This document shows positions 10,425 to 19,827 of a DNA stretch of 64,000 nt, piece by piece; the stretch's first letter is position 1, and each line of letters opens with the position of its first letter. This DNA comes from Vibrio sp. CK2-1 (GTDB lineage Bacteria > Pseudomonadota > Gammaproteobacteria > Enterobacterales > Vibrionaceae): NCBI RefSeq assembly GCF_021726515.1, contig NZ_JAKKCJ010000002.1, positions 744,001-808,000 on the forward strand. The letters are read 5' to 3'. Made by a program: the position numbers and the translations under genes. The notes below the pieces were generated by a model. That model did no database searches, had not been told where the DNA came from, and saw only the letters and a list, made by a program, of their open reading frames with translations.

Positions 10425-11213
10425 ATGCGTATTGCGTTAGGTGTTGAATACGATGGCAGCAAGTTATTCGGCTGGCAAAGACAAAAAGATGTGCCTAGTG
10501 TGCAAGAGCATTTGGAAAAAGCGCTTTCGGTTGTCGCGAATCATCCTGTAGAAGTCCAATGTGCTGGCCGTACCGATGCTGGTGTTCATGGTACAGGGCA
10601 AGTTGTCCACTTTGATACTACAGCTTCAAGAAAGCTGGTCGCTTGGACGATGGGCGTTAATGCCAATCTACCTAGTAATATTGCGGTGAGATGGGCTCAT
10701 GAAGTGTCTGATGACTTTCATGCGCGTTTTAGCGCTACGGCACGTCGTTACCGCTACATTATCTTTAATAACGCCTTTCGACCTGGAATCTTACATTCTG
10801 GAGTAAGCCATTATCACAATCCTCTAGATGAAGAAAAAATGCATCAAGCCGGTCAGTTTCTGCTGGGCGAAAATGACTTCACTTCTTTTAGAGCAGTTCA
10901 TTGCCAGTCACGAAGTCCTTGGCGAAACGTGATGCATTTGAATGTATCTAGAATGGGCCAATATGTGATCGTCGATATTAAAGCCAATGCTTTTGTTCAC
11001 CACATGGTACGTAATATTGTGGGTAGCTTAATCAAAGTGGGAACTGGTGATGAGAATCCTGAATGGATCGCTTGGCTACTTGAACAAAAAGATCGCAGCC
11101 TAGCAGGGGCAACCGCTAAAGCGGAAGGTTTGTATCTGGTCGATGTCGACTACCCTGAAAGCTTTAACTTACCTAATGTTGCCATTGGTCCGCTATTTTT
11201 ACCGGCTGACTAA
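10425..11213 (+). CDS. truA: tRNA pseudouridine(38-40) synthase
   Basis: TruA, 262 residues, converts uridines 38-40 of the tRNA anticodon stem to pseudouridine. The catalytic Asp is residue 51 in [14 protein letters not shown]. The conserved YRYIIFN and [14 protein letters not shown] segments are also present. It follows hubP by 81 bases, the conserved Vibrio order. Confidence 0.97.
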   Translation: MRIALGVEYDGSKLFGWQRQKDVPSVQEHLEKALSVVANHPVEVQCAGRTDAGVHGTGQVVHFDTTASRKLVAWTMGVNANLPSNIAVRWAHEVSDDFHARFSATARRYRYIIFNNAFRPGILHSGVSHYHNPLDEEKMHQAGQFLLGENDFTSFRAVHCQSRSPWRNVMHLNVSRMGQYVIVDIKANAFVHHMVRNIVGSLIKVGTGDENPEWIAWLLEQKDRSLAGATAKAEGLYLVDVDYPESFNLPNVAIGPLFLPAD

Positions 11214-11500
11214 CTATACTGGGGTATATACCAAGTAACCTCATATAGATTAGGGTGGATTTTTTTCACATTATTATTACACTAGCGTTAATCAGTACTT
11301 ATATATTGATATCTTTAGTGCACAAAAGCTTGAATGCTTTAATTTTCATCAAAAGTTGATGCTTATTTCGGCGGCTAAATATAGGTACAACCAGTTTTTT
11401 ATCTACAGTGCGGGTATTATGTGTTTTAATCTCCCCCGCATTTATTTCTCAAATTCTCATCCTTTGCATACAGCGAGGGATCTAGCTAAAAGGTCTTCCC
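11214..11500. other. Intergenic region truA-accD
   Basis: Just under 300 bases. It holds a degenerate TATATACCAAGTAACCTCAT repeat (11225-11244), a small hairpin CATCAA-AAG-TTGATG (11347-11361), and a TGCGGG/CCCGCA pair (11409-11440) followed by T-rich sequence that may terminate truA. The dedA gene found between truA and accD in E. coli is absent. Confidence 0.5.
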
Positions 11501-12415
11501 ATGAGTTGGCTTGAAAAAATTTTTACAACTACAAATATTGTTAATACACGTAAAGCGTCTATTCCTGAAGGGATCTGGACCAAATGTACTTCTTGTGAGC
11601 AAGTATTATATCAAGCGGAAGTAGAACGTAATTTAGAAGTTTGCCCGAAGTGTGACCATCATATGCGTATGAAAGGTCGCCGTCGTTTAGAGACATTTTT
11701 AGATCAAGGTACAACAGTTGAAATCGGCCAGGAATTTGAGCCGAAAGATAAACTGAAGTTTAAAGATTCTAAGCGTTATAAAGACCGTATCACTGCCGCT
11801 CAAAAATCAAGTGGCGAAACTGAAGCGTTAATTGCCATGAAAGGTGAGCTTTTAGGTATGCCTTTGGTTGCTTGTGCGTTTGAGTTCTCGTTTATGGGCG
11901 GCTCAATGGGTTCGGTTGTCGGTGCGCGTTTTGTTCGTGCGGTTGATGAAGCGATTGCGAATAACTGTGGTTTAGTGTGTTTTTCTGCCAGTGGTGGTGC
12001 CCGCATGCAAGAGGCATTAATGTCTTTGATGCAAATGGCAAAAACCAGTGCAGCACTTGAGCGTTTATCGCAAAAAGGCTTACCGTTTATTTCGGTAATG
12101 ACTGACCCGACTTATGGTGGCGTATCAGCAAGTTTAGCCATGCTAGGTGATATTAATATCGGTGAGCCAAAAGCCATTATTGGTTTTGCTGGTCGTCGTG
12201 TTATCGAGCAAACTGTTCGTGAAAACTTACCTCAAGACTTCCAAACGAGTGAGTTCTTACTCGATCATGGCGCAATTGATATGATTGTTGATCGCCGTGA
12301 AATGCGTCAGCGCATCGCAGGTCTTGTTGCTAAGATGACAAATTATCAATCGCCATTAGTGGTTTCGGTTGATGATGAACCATCTTACGAAGTACCCGTT
12401 GCCGATAAGAAATAA
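11501..12415 (+). CDS. accD: Acetyl-CoA carboxylase carboxyltransferase subunit beta
   Basis: AccD, 304 residues. With AccA it transfers CO2 from biotin carrier protein to acetyl-CoA, giving malonyl-CoA for fatty acid synthesis. The amino-terminal zinc ribbon has Cys 29, 32, 48 and 51 (CTSC and CPKC). The crotonase-fold body carries [21 protein letters not shown] and [16 protein letters not shown], which line the CoA site. Transcription probably starts in the intergenic region in front of it. folC follows after 133 bases. Confidence 0.97.
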   Translation: MSWLEKIFTTTNIVNTRKASIPEGIWTKCTSCEQVLYQAEVERNLEVCPKCDHHMRMKGRRRLETFLDQGTTVEIGQEFEPKDKLKFKDSKRYKDRITAAQKSSGETEALIAMKGELLGMPLVACAFEFSFMGGSMGSVVGARFVRAVDEAIANNCGLVCFSASGGARMQEALMSLMQMAKTSAALERLSQKGLPFISVMTDPTYGGVSASLAMLGDINIGEPKAIIGFAGRRVIEQTVRENLPQDFQTSEFLLDHGAIDMIVDRREMRQRIAGLVAKMTNYQSPLVVSVDDEPSYEVPVADKK

Positions 12416-12436
12416 TCCTCATTAAGGTTACTGGTC

Positions 12437-12464
12437 TATACCCAAGTAACGTCAAGGTGCAATT
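12437..12464 (+). repeat. Terminus-type repeat copy with adjacent hairpin
   Basis: TATACCCAAGTAACGTCAAG plus GTGCAA matches the element end at 54550. It is followed by an 8-bp hairpin TTGCTGCC/GGCAGCAA (12472-12504). A GGCAGCAA also follows the CACTTGGGG copy near 51550, suggesting the two belong to one repeat family. Confidence 0.65.
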
Positions 12465-12548
12465 AAATGGATTGCTGCCGATAGGTTTAGTGCCAAGGCA
12501 GCAAATAAATGATACCTTATCTTTACTTAAGTGAAGATGTAATGAGTC

Positions 12549-13832
12549 ATGCGTTTAATGAGTAAACATAATTCTCCAGAAGCCACATCACCTTTGTCGA
12601 TGTGGCTTCATTATTTAGAAAATATCCACACCAGTGCTATCGATCTTGGCCTAGATCGAGTAAGCAAAGTCGCTCAATCTGCAAATTTAACCAAACCTGC
12701 TCCTAAAGTTATCACCGTTGCTGGAACCAATGGCAAAGGGTCGACCTGTGCATTGATGGAAGCGATCTTACTTGATGCAGGCTATCGTGTTGGCGTCTAC
12801 AGTTCTCCTCATCTCATCAATTATAATGAACGTGTACGCATTAACGGCCATGATGTGAGTGATGATCTCTTAACTCAATCCTTTGATTTTATTGAGCGCA
12901 GCCGCAAAGATATCAGCTTGAGCTTTTTTGAGTTTGGAACACTTGCCGCTTTGCGAGTTTTTCAAACTGAACAGGTCGATGTTGTCTTGCTTGAGGTAGG
13001 ACTCGGTGGTCGATTAGATGCCACTAATGTGGTTGAGCATGATGTATCGGTGATCACTAGCTTAGCCATCGATCATGTTGATTGGTTAGGTAGTGATATT
13101 AACGTTATCGGCTTTGAGAAAGCAGGTATCTTCCGTTCTGGTAAACCGGCAATTTGTGGCCAGCCAAAATCACCTCCGACGGTTGCCGCGCATGCTGATG
13201 ATATTGGTGCAGAGTTTTATCAAGTTGGATTACAGTTTAACTACCAAGTTACCGATGAAGCTCGTCAATTATGGCGTTGGCAATCGGGTGGCTTTGATTT
13301 GGATGAGTTGCCTGTTCCTTCTTTGCCGTTAGCCAATGCGGCGACCGCGTTAATGGCGCTGAGCGCATCGGGATTAGAATTAACGGATATCAATGTCGTT
13401 AATGGATTAAAGGCTGCCCGTCTAGCAGGTCGCATGCAATTATTGTCTTCGCAGCCAACCGTTTTATTGGATGTTGCGCATAATCCGCATTCTGCACAGT
13501 ATCTAGTAGAGCAGCTAGCAAAACAGTATCCAGCTAAATCGGTACGAGCAGTCGTAGCGATGCTACACGATAAAGATATTACTAGCACATTGCAGACGCT
13601 GGCACCTGTGGTAAAACATTGGTATCCGGCTTCATTGCAAGGTCCTCGTGCCGCAACCGTAGATGAACTTATTGAGCATTTAGCTTGTTATGAAGGCCGC
13701 TATGAAACGCCTGTAGACGCTTTTATTCAAGCGTATGAACACGTTACAGAAGATGAAGTATTGCTTGTAGTCGGCTCTTTCCATACGGTAGGGGAAGTTC
13801 TTAATTACTGGCAACAAAAAAATGATAACTAA
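12549..13832 (+). CDS. folC: Dihydrofolate / folylpolyglutamate synthase
   Basis: FolC, 427 residues, joins glutamate to dihydropteroate and extends the polyglutamate tail of folates. The ATP loop GTNGKGSTCALME is near residue 60, and the Mur-ligase-like features SFFEFGTLAA, LLEVGLGGRLDATNV and LDVAHNPHS are all present. An in-frame ATG three codons downstream is an equally possible start. accD, folC, dedD and cvpA-purF follow in the enterobacterial order; dedD begins only 20 bases after the folC stop. Confidence 0.95.
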   Translation: MRLMSKHNSPEATSPLSMWLHYLENIHTSAIDLGLDRVSKVAQSANLTKPAPKVITVAGTNGKGSTCALMEAILLDAGYRVGVYSSPHLINYNERVRINGHDVSDDLLTQSFDFIERSRKDISLSFFEFGTLAALRVFQTEQVDVVLLEVGLGGRLDATNVVEHDVSVITSLAIDHVDWLGSDINVIGFEKAGIFRSGKPAICGQPKSPPTVAAHADDIGAEFYQVGLQFNYQVTDEARQLWRWQSGGFDLDELPVPSLPLANAATALMALSASGLELTDINVVNGLKAARLAGRMQLLSSQPTVLLDVAHNPHSAQYLVEQLAKQYPAKSVRAVVAMLHDKDITSTLQTLAPVVKHWYPASLQGPRAATVDELIEHLACYEGRYETPVDAFIQAYEHVTEDEVLLVVGSFHTVGEVLNYWQQKNDN

Positions 13833-13852
13833 ACAAATAAGAGGAAGTCAAA

Positions 13853-14461
13853 ATGGCGAGTAAATTTCAAAGCCGTTTGATTGGTACCGTGATTCTTGTC
13901 GCGATTGGTGTCATTGTTTTGCCTGATGTTTTTGATGGGCAGAAAGAACATTATAAAGAAGAGTTTGCGGCAATTCCGATTAAACCTACTGATGATGTAA
14001 GTCAGGCTTCAGCTTCGCAAGATGTGAAAAAGCCGGTTGAACTTGATGTCGCTTTGCCGGAAGAGCCCGTGACGGTCACCGTCGATGAAGCGCCAAAATC
14101 AGAACCAATCAAATCTGTCACTGTACAAGCTGAGCCTGAAACTAAGCCACAGCCAGAAGTAAAACCGCAACCTAAGCCGGTAGTCACCAAGCCTGCGCCA
14201 GTTCGCGAGAAAAACCAATATAGCGATAGCGCATGGATCATTCAGCTGGTGGCGCTTAGTAATAAAGATAATGCCCAAAAGTTGGTGGCTGATTTACAAA
14301 AACGCGGATTTCAAGCACATCTAAAACAAGATGGTAAGCTATCTCGAGTGATTATTGGTCCTGATGTTTCTAAAGAAAAGATGGAACAACAGATTGATAA
14401 GCTGCAAGAAATTACAAGTTTAAAAGGTCAATTGCAGACTTTTAAGCCACTTAACCAATAA
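13853..14461 (+). CDS. dedD: SPOR-domain cell division protein DedD
   Basis: A 202-residue bitopic inner-membrane protein: a short cytoplasmic end, one membrane segment (about residues 9-24), a Pro/Lys/Glu-rich periplasmic linker (about 45-120), and a C-terminal SPOR domain (about 125-200; SAWIIQLVALSNKDNAQKLV and SRVIIGPD). SPOR domains bind denuded glycan at the septum, and DedD assists constriction. A good site (AGAGGAAG) precedes the ATG. It is probably cotranscribed with folC. Confidence 0.92.
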   Translation: MASKFQSRLIGTVILVAIGVIVLPDVFDGQKEHYKEEFAAIPIKPTDDVSQASASQDVKKPVELDVALPEEPVTVTVDEAPKSEPIKSVTVQAEPETKPQPEVKPQPKPVVTKPAPVREKNQYSDSAWIIQLVALSNKDNAQKLVADLQKRGFQAHLKQDGKLSRVIIGPDVSKEKMEQQIDKLQEITSLKGQLQTFKPLNQ

Positions 14462-14475
14462 GAAAACGTTTGCGT
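14460..14475 (+). promoter_or_regulatory. PurR operator of cvpA-purF
   Basis: AAGAAAACGTTTGCGT agrees at every fixed position with the PurR consensus (ANGAAAACGTTTGCGT). It begins at the dedD stop codon. An extended -10 (TGGTAAAAT, 14489-14496) lies 16-20 bases downstream, so bound PurR would overlap the promoter, as at E. coli cvpA-purF. Confidence 0.9.
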
Positions 14476-14476
14476 C

Positions 14477-14500
14477 GCGCATTTTTCTGGTAAAATGCGC
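14477..14500 (+). other. Hairpin overlapping the cvpA promoter
   Basis: A perfect 9-bp stem GCGCATTTT/AAAATGCGC with a 6-base loop, between the PurR box and cvpA. The right arm includes the putative -10. It has no T tract downstream, so a terminator role for dedD is doubtful. Confidence 0.6.
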
Positions 14501-14522
14501 GCCAACTTAAGATGTAAATTTT

Positions 14523-15017
14523 ATGATTTGGATAGATTTTGTCATTTTAGGGGTGATCGGCTTTTCCGCTTTGATCAGCTTAGTTCGTGGTTTCGTTAAA
14601 GAAGCTCTGTCTTTAGTGATTTGGTGTGGTGCATTTTATATCTCCACCCATTATTACCTAAAGCTTGCTGCGTACTTTACCAATATTGAAAATGACATGG
14701 TTCGAAATGGAGCCGCTCTAGGGGCTTTGTTTGTTGCGACACTGATTGTCGGAGCGGTAGTGAACTATGTTATTAGCCAACTTGTGGTGAAAACCGGTTT
14801 ATCTGGTACTGATAGGGTATTAGGTGTGGTTTTTGGGGCATTGCGTGGCGTGTTGATCATTGCAGTCGTGTTATTTTTTATGGATGCGTTTACCGCGTTT
14901 CCAAATTCAGAGTGGTGGAAATCGTCGCAGTTGATCCCGCAATTTAGCCGAATCATTGCCCCGTTTTTTGATCACTTAAAACAGACTTCAAGCTTTTTAT
15001 CTGGCGCGCCTTTGTAA
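14523..15017 (+). CDS. cvpA: CvpA family membrane protein
   Basis: A 164-residue inner-membrane protein with four predicted helices (about residues 3-20, 28-48, 62-85 and 100-122) and the GxxRGxxKE motif in LVRGFVKEALSLV. CvpA is required for colicin V production and has been linked to envelope and bile tolerance; its molecular role is unknown. It is the first gene of a PurR-controlled unit with purF, 43 bases downstream. Confidence 0.93.
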   Translation: MIWIDFVILGVIGFSALISLVRGFVKEALSLVIWCGAFYISTHYYLKLAAYFTNIENDMVRNGAALGALFVATLIVGAVVNYVISQLVVKTGLSGTDRVLGVVFGALRGVLIIAVVLFFMDAFTAFPNSEWWKSSQLIPQFSRIIAPFFDHLKQTSSFLSGAPL

Positions 15018-15060
15018 TTGAACTGGAGGCGCCAGTTCTCCACCAACCGAGGATTAAGAC

Positions 15061-16578
15061 ATGTGTGGTATTGTTGGAATCGTAGGTGTAACGCCTGTCA
15101 ATCAATCGATTTATGATGCTTTAACGGTATTGCAGCATCGTGGCCAAGATGCCGCAGGTATTATTACCATAGATAGCAATCGTTTTCGTCTGCGTAAAGC
15201 CAATGGTTTAGTGAAGGATGTGTTTGAAATTAAACACATGAAACGACTACAAGGTAACGTTGGTATCGGCCATGTTCGTTACCCAACAGCAGGCAGTTCT
15301 AGCGCTTCAGAGGCTCAGCCATTTTATGTAAACTCACCTTATGGGATTACCTTGGCGCACAACGGTAACTTGACTAATGCTCACGACATTCGCCAATGGC
15401 TGTTTGAGCAAGGTCGTCGCCATATTAACACCACCTCCGATTCTGAAGTATTACTCAACATTCTTGCCCAAGAAATTGACCTTTCTGAAAACTATCCACT
15501 GACTCAAGCTGATGTGTTTGGCGCAATTAAAAAAGTGCACAAGATCGTTAAAGGTGCCTATGCGGTTGCTGCGATGATTATCGGTCATGGCATGGTGGCA
15601 TTCCGTGATCCAAACGGTATTCGTCCATTATGTTTAGGTAAGCGTGAAGTCGAAGGTCGTACCGAATATATGGTGGCATCGGAATCCGTCGCTTTGGATG
15701 CAGTTGGTTTTGATTTTGTACGTGACGTTGCTCCCGGTGAAGCAATTTATGCCACTTTTGATGGACAGCTATTCAGTGAACAATGTGCTGAGCAGCCAAC
15801 GTTGAATCCATGTATTTTTGAGTTTGTTTATTTTGCTCGCCCAGATTCATTTATCGATAAAATTTCGGTTTACAGTGCGCGTGTTGAAATGGGTAAAAAG
15901 CTAGGTGAAAAAATTAAACGTGAATGGGATGATCTTGATATCGATGTCGTGATCCCAATTCCTGAAACCTCGTGTGATATCGCCTTAGAAATCGCTCAGT
16001 TGATTGATAAGCCATATCGTCAAGGGTTTGTGAAAAACCGTTACGTTGGCCGTACCTTTATCATGCCAGGTCAGCAACAACGTAAGAAATCAGTACGTCG
16101 TAAACTGAATGCGATTCGTTCTGAATTTAAAGGCAAAAACGTACTGCTGGTTGATGATTCAATTGTTCGTGGTACTACGTCTGAACAAATCATCGAAATG
16201 GCTCGTGATTCTGGTGCTAAAAATGTTTATATGGTGTCGGCAGCGCCTGAAGTTCGATTCCCGAATGTTTATGGTATCGACATGCCAAGCGCCAATGAGT
16301 TAATTGCGCATGGCCGTGAAACCGATGAAATTTGTAAGATGATTGGCGCTGATGCTTTGATGTTCCAAGACCTTGAAGATTTGGTAGCTGCCGTTGGCCT
16401 AGGTAATCCTAGCATTACTGAGTTTGAAACCTCTGTGTTTAGTGGCCAGTATGTGACTGGTGATATTGACCAAGCATACCTAGATCATATCGATTCTTTA
16501 CGTAATGATGACGCAAAATTAGAGCGTGATATGCAGGTTGATTTAGCTAACTTAGAAATGCATAACGAAGGCGCGTAA
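15061..16578 (+). CDS. purF: Amidophosphoribosyltransferase
   Basis: PurF, 505 residues, catalyses the first committed step of purine synthesis: glutamine plus PRPP to phosphoribosylamine. Cys 2, exposed after removal of Met 1, is the glutaminase nucleophile (MCGIVGIVG). [11 protein letters not shown] and [10 protein letters not shown] belong to the N-terminal nucleophile domain. The PRPP loop is [15 protein letters not shown] near residue 365. No propeptide is present, as in the enterobacterial type. A strong terminator follows. Confidence 0.97.
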   Translation: MCGIVGIVGVTPVNQSIYDALTVLQHRGQDAAGIITIDSNRFRLRKANGLVKDVFEIKHMKRLQGNVGIGHVRYPTAGSSSASEAQPFYVNSPYGITLAHNGNLTNAHDIRQWLFEQGRRHINTTSDSEVLLNILAQEIDLSENYPLTQADVFGAIKKVHKIVKGAYAVAAMIIGHGMVAFRDPNGIRPLCLGKREVEGRTEYMVASESVALDAVGFDFVRDVAPGEAIYATFDGQLFSEQCAEQPTLNPCIFEFVYFARPDSFIDKISVYSARVEMGKKLGEKIKREWDDLDIDVVIPIPETSCDIALEIAQLIDKPYRQGFVKNRYVGRTFIMPGQQQRKKSVRRKLNAIRSEFKGKNVLLVDDSIVRGTTSEQIIEMARDSGAKNVYMVSAAPEVRFPNVYGIDMPSANELIAHGRETDEICKMIGADALMFQDLEDLVAAVGLGNPSITEFETSVFSGQYVTGDIDQAYLDHIDSLRNDDAKLERDMQVDLANLEMHNEGA

Positions 16579-16601
16579 GCTTTTATTCGCTGTTGAAATT
16601 G

Positions 16602-16635
16602 AAAAGCCAGAGTTTTAATCAACTCTGGCTTTTTT
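16602..16635 (+). terminator. Rho-independent terminator after purF
   Basis: A 13-bp perfect stem (AAAAGCCAGAGTT and complement), a 6-base loop, and T residues. It is positioned between convergent purF and the LysR gene and may act on both. Confidence 0.9.
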
Positions 16636-16670
16636 ACGACTAGTGTTATTGAGTGGCTGATAGTGCGGAG

Positions 16671-17546
16671 TTAAAGCACTTCATGTTGCGCGATAAAGTC
16701 GATTAATAAACGGACTTTTTCTGGCTGATGGTTCTTGTGATTATAAAGCATGTAGATATCGCGAGAATTGGCACTCCAATCATCAAGTACACGGACTAAA
16801 CGACCCTCACGTAAATAAGCCTCAATCATCACATCCGGCATTAAACTGATACCTAAGCCATGGGTACAAGCTTTACGCACTACATTTAACTCACTCGCCT
16901 CTAAGCGGCCTTTTTCATTGATAGTGACCGTTTCACCTTGTGAGTTGGTTAATTGCCACTTCACCAGTGGTAAACCTTTCAACAAAGCATGGTGGCGTAA
17001 ATCATCAGCATGGTGTAGATCGCCACAGTCTGCCAAGTATTTAGGGCTGGCGACGAGCACATCTTTGACTTCGTTGATTTTGCGAGCAATTAAGGTTGAA
17101 TCACGCTGAGGGCCAACACGGAAAATAACATCCCATTCAGTTGGGTCCAGTCGATCAGCGTAGTTGGTCATTAATAACTCAATACGAATATCAGGGTACT
17201 TTGCCATGAACTCATTAAGCATTGGCATGATAATGCGTTTGGCGGTATTGGCTGGCGCTGAAATACGTAGCTTGCCTGATGCGCCTCGGCATTCATCAGA
17301 AATGGTCTCTGTGGTTTCTGTTAAGTGTTTCAGCAGTGGAGAACATTCATCGTAAAATCGCTGCCCAGCTTCGGTTAAAGAGAGCTTACGAGCATTACGG
17401 TTAAGTAGGCGTAGATTTAATCCTTCTTCCAAAGCTTGGATACGACGAGTAATTGTTGCCACAGGTATAGCTGTTTTACGGGAAGTAGCCGTGTAGCTAC
17501 CATTATCCACAACCAGTCGGAATAAATTCAAATCATCAAGTTTCAT
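16671..17546 (-). CDS. LysR family transcriptional regulator
   Basis: A 291-residue LysR-type regulator. The amino-terminal winged helix (MKLDDLNLFRLVVDNGSYTATSRKT, about residues 1-60) is followed by the linker helix and a periplasmic-binding-like effector domain from about residue 90 (SGKLRISAPANTAKRIIMPML). It belongs to the CrgA/AaeR-like group by general appearance. Its target is not evident: the neighbour on one side is purF (convergent), and the region on the other side holds no divergent gene for about 370 bases. Confidence 0.88.
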   Translation of the reverse strand: MKLDDLNLFRLVVDNGSYTATSRKTAIPVATITRRIQALEEGLNLRLLNRNARKLSLTEAGQRFYDECSPLLKHLTETTETISDECRGASGKLRISAPANTAKRIIMPMLNEFMAKYPDIRIELLMTNYADRLDPTEWDVIFRVGPQRDSTLIARKINEVKDVLVASPKYLADCGDLHHADDLRHHALLKGLPLVKWQLTNSQGETVTINEKGRLEASELNVVRKACTHGLGISLMPDVMIEAYLREGRLVRVLDDWSANSRDIYMLYNHKNHQPEKVRLLIDFIAQHEVL

Positions 17547-17917
17547 TGTACGAGCACTTATTTATACTACGAGTAGAGGGTAGTGTAGCGGAACATTAAG
17601 TAAGATGGTTGTTTAACATCAAACATTATTGTTATTTGATATCACCATAACTTGTATTCATGTCAATTTCAGTAAATTTGTCTTCTTTCTTGAGGGGAGA
17701 GAGCTATCTATATTGATGGTTTGTAATTGTTTTTACAAAGAATATAGCTGAGTCATCGGAACCTTGTGAAAGTTCACCCGGAGATGGCGTTTTGGGATCA
17801 AGGCATAATATTCATCACAGTAATTTGAATTTAAAACTTTTAATAACTACCTTTTAAATGGTTTTATGATAAGTCACGTTGAATTCTTGCACTGAGTCGT
17901 ATTAAGAGGTTCCCAAT
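17547..17917. other. Intergenic region upstream of rssB
   Basis: About 370 bases, AT-rich, with promoters presumably for both flanking genes. A small GTGAA-AG-TTCAC hairpin near 17766-17777 is visible. I compared the following CACCCGGAGATGGCG segment with c-di-GMP and other riboswitches and found no match. No coding frame is convincing. Confidence 0.4.
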
Positions 17918-19033
17918 ATGCATAAATCTGTTTCTCAAGTGCAGAACGTAAAAATGGCACTCGAAAGTGCAAGACAAACCATTATGTTGGTGGATGATGA
18001 TCCTATTTTTCGCAGCATGATTGCCTCATATCTCAAAAAACTTAATTTTGAAGTCACCGAAGCGGAAGACGGGCTTGATGCGCTACGACTACTACGTCAT
18101 CAAGTGCCTGATCTGATGATTTGCGACTTAAACATGCCGATCATGAGTGGCATTGAACTGGTTGAAGAAGTCAGCTGGCAGTTCCCTATGTTGCCAATGA
18201 TTGTGGTGTCTGCCACTGAGGATATGGGAGATGTCGCGCGAGTACTACGCTTTGGCATTAAAGACTTTCTCACCAAACCGATTACCCATTTAGACCACTT
18301 TACTTCCGCTATAAAAAGTACCTTGGAAGAGTCGCAGGCGAACCCGAGTGTCGTGCGTGATTTTTCCAGCCAATGGTTTCAGTTAGATCATTCCGGTCAA
18401 GTTGATGAAGAGAAGGAATTATACTGGCACTTAAATCACCTCAAAGATAACGTCGTAACCTCACGAGATTTACTGCACGCCCTACAACCTGAGCGAGATA
18501 CTCAGCAAGGGGACTGGAAATGCAGTTACCATGTTCTGCAACCATCAGAAATGATGCCACTGGTATTCGATTATGCTTGGTTGATGGACGGTCGTTTTGC
18601 TTTTTATCTTGTCGATTCATCGGATGGAGGCGAGAACGGTGTCGGGACCGCTTTGTTGATCCGAGCCTTGTTTAATGACTTTTTAAGAACCCGCAAGCGT
18701 TGCCACTCTGATTTGAAAGACTTAGCGGACGCAGTAGAGAAAGGCATTAGCTGCACAAAATGTTCAGAGCCGATTAATGCGTTATTTGGTATTGCCGATA
18801 TGGTAGAAGGGACGATCTCTATTTTGCCGGCTGGCCTGAAAAGCAATTGGCTATTTGACCGCTCGACTAAAAATCACTCAACTCAAGCCATCGAGAAGGG
18901 CATTAAGCTAGGTGAAGGTTGTACTAAAAACTTTGTAACTAGTCACCTACCAATGAAGAAAGGTGGTGAGCTTGTATTAAGCGAACTAGGGGTGCGCAGT
19001 TTTAAATTAACGATTAAAAATGTGACGCAATAA
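17918..19033 (+). CDS. rssB: RssB family response regulator
   Basis: A 371-residue receiver plus PP2C-like protein resembling RssB, the adaptor that delivers RpoS to ClpXP in E. coli. The receiver domain spans about residues 22-140, with the acidic patch VDDDP (26-28), phospho-acceptor Asp 70 in LMICDLNMP, Ser 98 in VSATED, and Lys 120 in FLTKP. The second half matches the RssB output region, including TALLIRALFNDFLR and the phosphatase-like fold without its metal ligands. A good site (AGAGG) precedes the ATG. It could equally be a Vibrio paralogue with a different partner. Confidence 0.72.
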   Translation: MHKSVSQVQNVKMALESARQTIMLVDDDPIFRSMIASYLKKLNFEVTEAEDGLDALRLLRHQVPDLMICDLNMPIMSGIELVEEVSWQFPMLPMIVVSATEDMGDVARVLRFGIKDFLTKPITHLDHFTSAIKSTLEESQANPSVVRDFSSQWFQLDHSGQVDEEKELYWHLNHLKDNVVTSRDLLHALQPERDTQQGDWKCSYHVLQPSEMMPLVFDYAWLMDGRFAFYLVDSSDGGENGVGTALLIRALFNDFLRTRKRCHSDLKDLADAVEKGISCTKCSEPINALFGIADMVEGTISILPAGLKSNWLFDRSTKNHSTQAIEKGIKLGEGCTKNFVTSHLPMKKGGELVLSELGVRSFKLTIKNVTQ

Positions 19034-19160
19034 AGTTCAGCTCTTTGATGTGAATTCTGTGAGCTACCTGACAGCTTTGTAATAACCTTGAGTTTTGTCG
19101 GTTTTTGTTTGTCCGACTTTCTCCTATATTTTGCCCTCAATTTTATACGAGGGACCGAAA

Positions 19161-19283
19161 ATGGCAGATGAAAACTTTAATGAACCATTCAATCTATTTT
19201 ACTTTTTAGGCGTGATTGTCGCTTTACTTTTACCTACTCTTCCTGCAACACTTACATGGATTAATCTTTTAAGCCAAAATTAG
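19161..19283 (+). CDS. 40-residue conserved-looking small membrane protein
   Basis: A short frame of 40 residues (MADENFNEPFNLFYFLGVIV, then a hydrophobic stretch to LLSQN). It has a strong ribosome binding site (GAGGGA) 6 bases before the ATG and one predicted membrane helix (about residues 13-35). An upstream in-frame ATG at 19095 has no such site. It lies in the 294 bases between rssB and ybaN. I do not recognise it; the site and composition make it a credible small membrane protein. Confidence 0.6.
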   Translation: MADENFNEPFNLFYFLGVIVALLLPTLPATLTWINLLSQN

Positions 19284-19327
19284 CGCTTAACCGTCTGTTG
19301 TAAGGAATCCAAACCATCATCCGTAAA

Positions 19328-19714
19328 ATGTTACTCAATGCCGTTGGTGGTTTATCTCTGGTGCTCGGTGTGCTTGGGATCTTTCTTCCTTTACTTCCAA
19401 CCACCCCATTTCTTCTGCTTGCTAGTGCATGTTTTATGCGTAGTAATGAGAAATTTCATTACTGGATCCATCACCATCCGCATTTAGGTCCAATTATTGA
19501 TAACTGGAATCAGCATCGAGCAGTGAGTGCTGCTATGAAAAAAAGAGGCTATGTGCTATTAGCAATGAGTTTTACTTTCTCATTTGTGATGGTTCCACAC
19601 TGGTGGCTCAAGCTAGGACTGGTGTTTGGCTTTGCGATTTTGTTTTTTTGCTTCCACCGCTTACCGGTTCATGAGCCAACTTCAAATGTTGCTGATCCTA
19701 GTGAAAATCACTAA
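19328..19714 (+). CDS. ybaN: YbaN / DUF454 family membrane protein
   Basis: A 128-residue inner-membrane protein of the DUF454 family. It has the signature GxxLPLLPTTPFLLLASACFxRS (GIFLPLLPTTPFLLLASACF, about residues 19-38), followed by WIHHHPHLGP and two further hydrophobic segments. Function unknown. It precedes apt, as ybaN-apt-dnaX-ybaB-recR in E. coli. The only good ribosome binding site, AAGGA at 19302-19306, is 21 bases before this ATG. In-frame ATC codons at 19316 and 19319 are better spaced, so the true start is uncertain. Confidence 0.85.
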   Translation: MLLNAVGGLSLVLGVLGIFLPLLPTTPFLLLASACFMRSNEKFHYWIHHHPHLGPIIDNWNQHRAVSAAMKKRGYVLLAMSFTFSFVMVPHWWLKLGLVFGFAILFFCFHRLPVHEPTSNVADPSENH

Positions 19715-19827
19715 CATACTTGCCATATCCAGCAACGACTTTTTCTGCTGAAGTTATATTAATAATTACCCCAAGCTTTAGTGATGTTATTATCAAGCTA
19801 AAGTTTACCTAAGATAAGAATTCTATA

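Noticed and set aside
17760-17820. Riboswitch upstream of rssB
   Set aside because: Conserved c-di-GMP, glycine or lysine motifs are absent; only a small GTGAA/TTCAC hairpin is seen.
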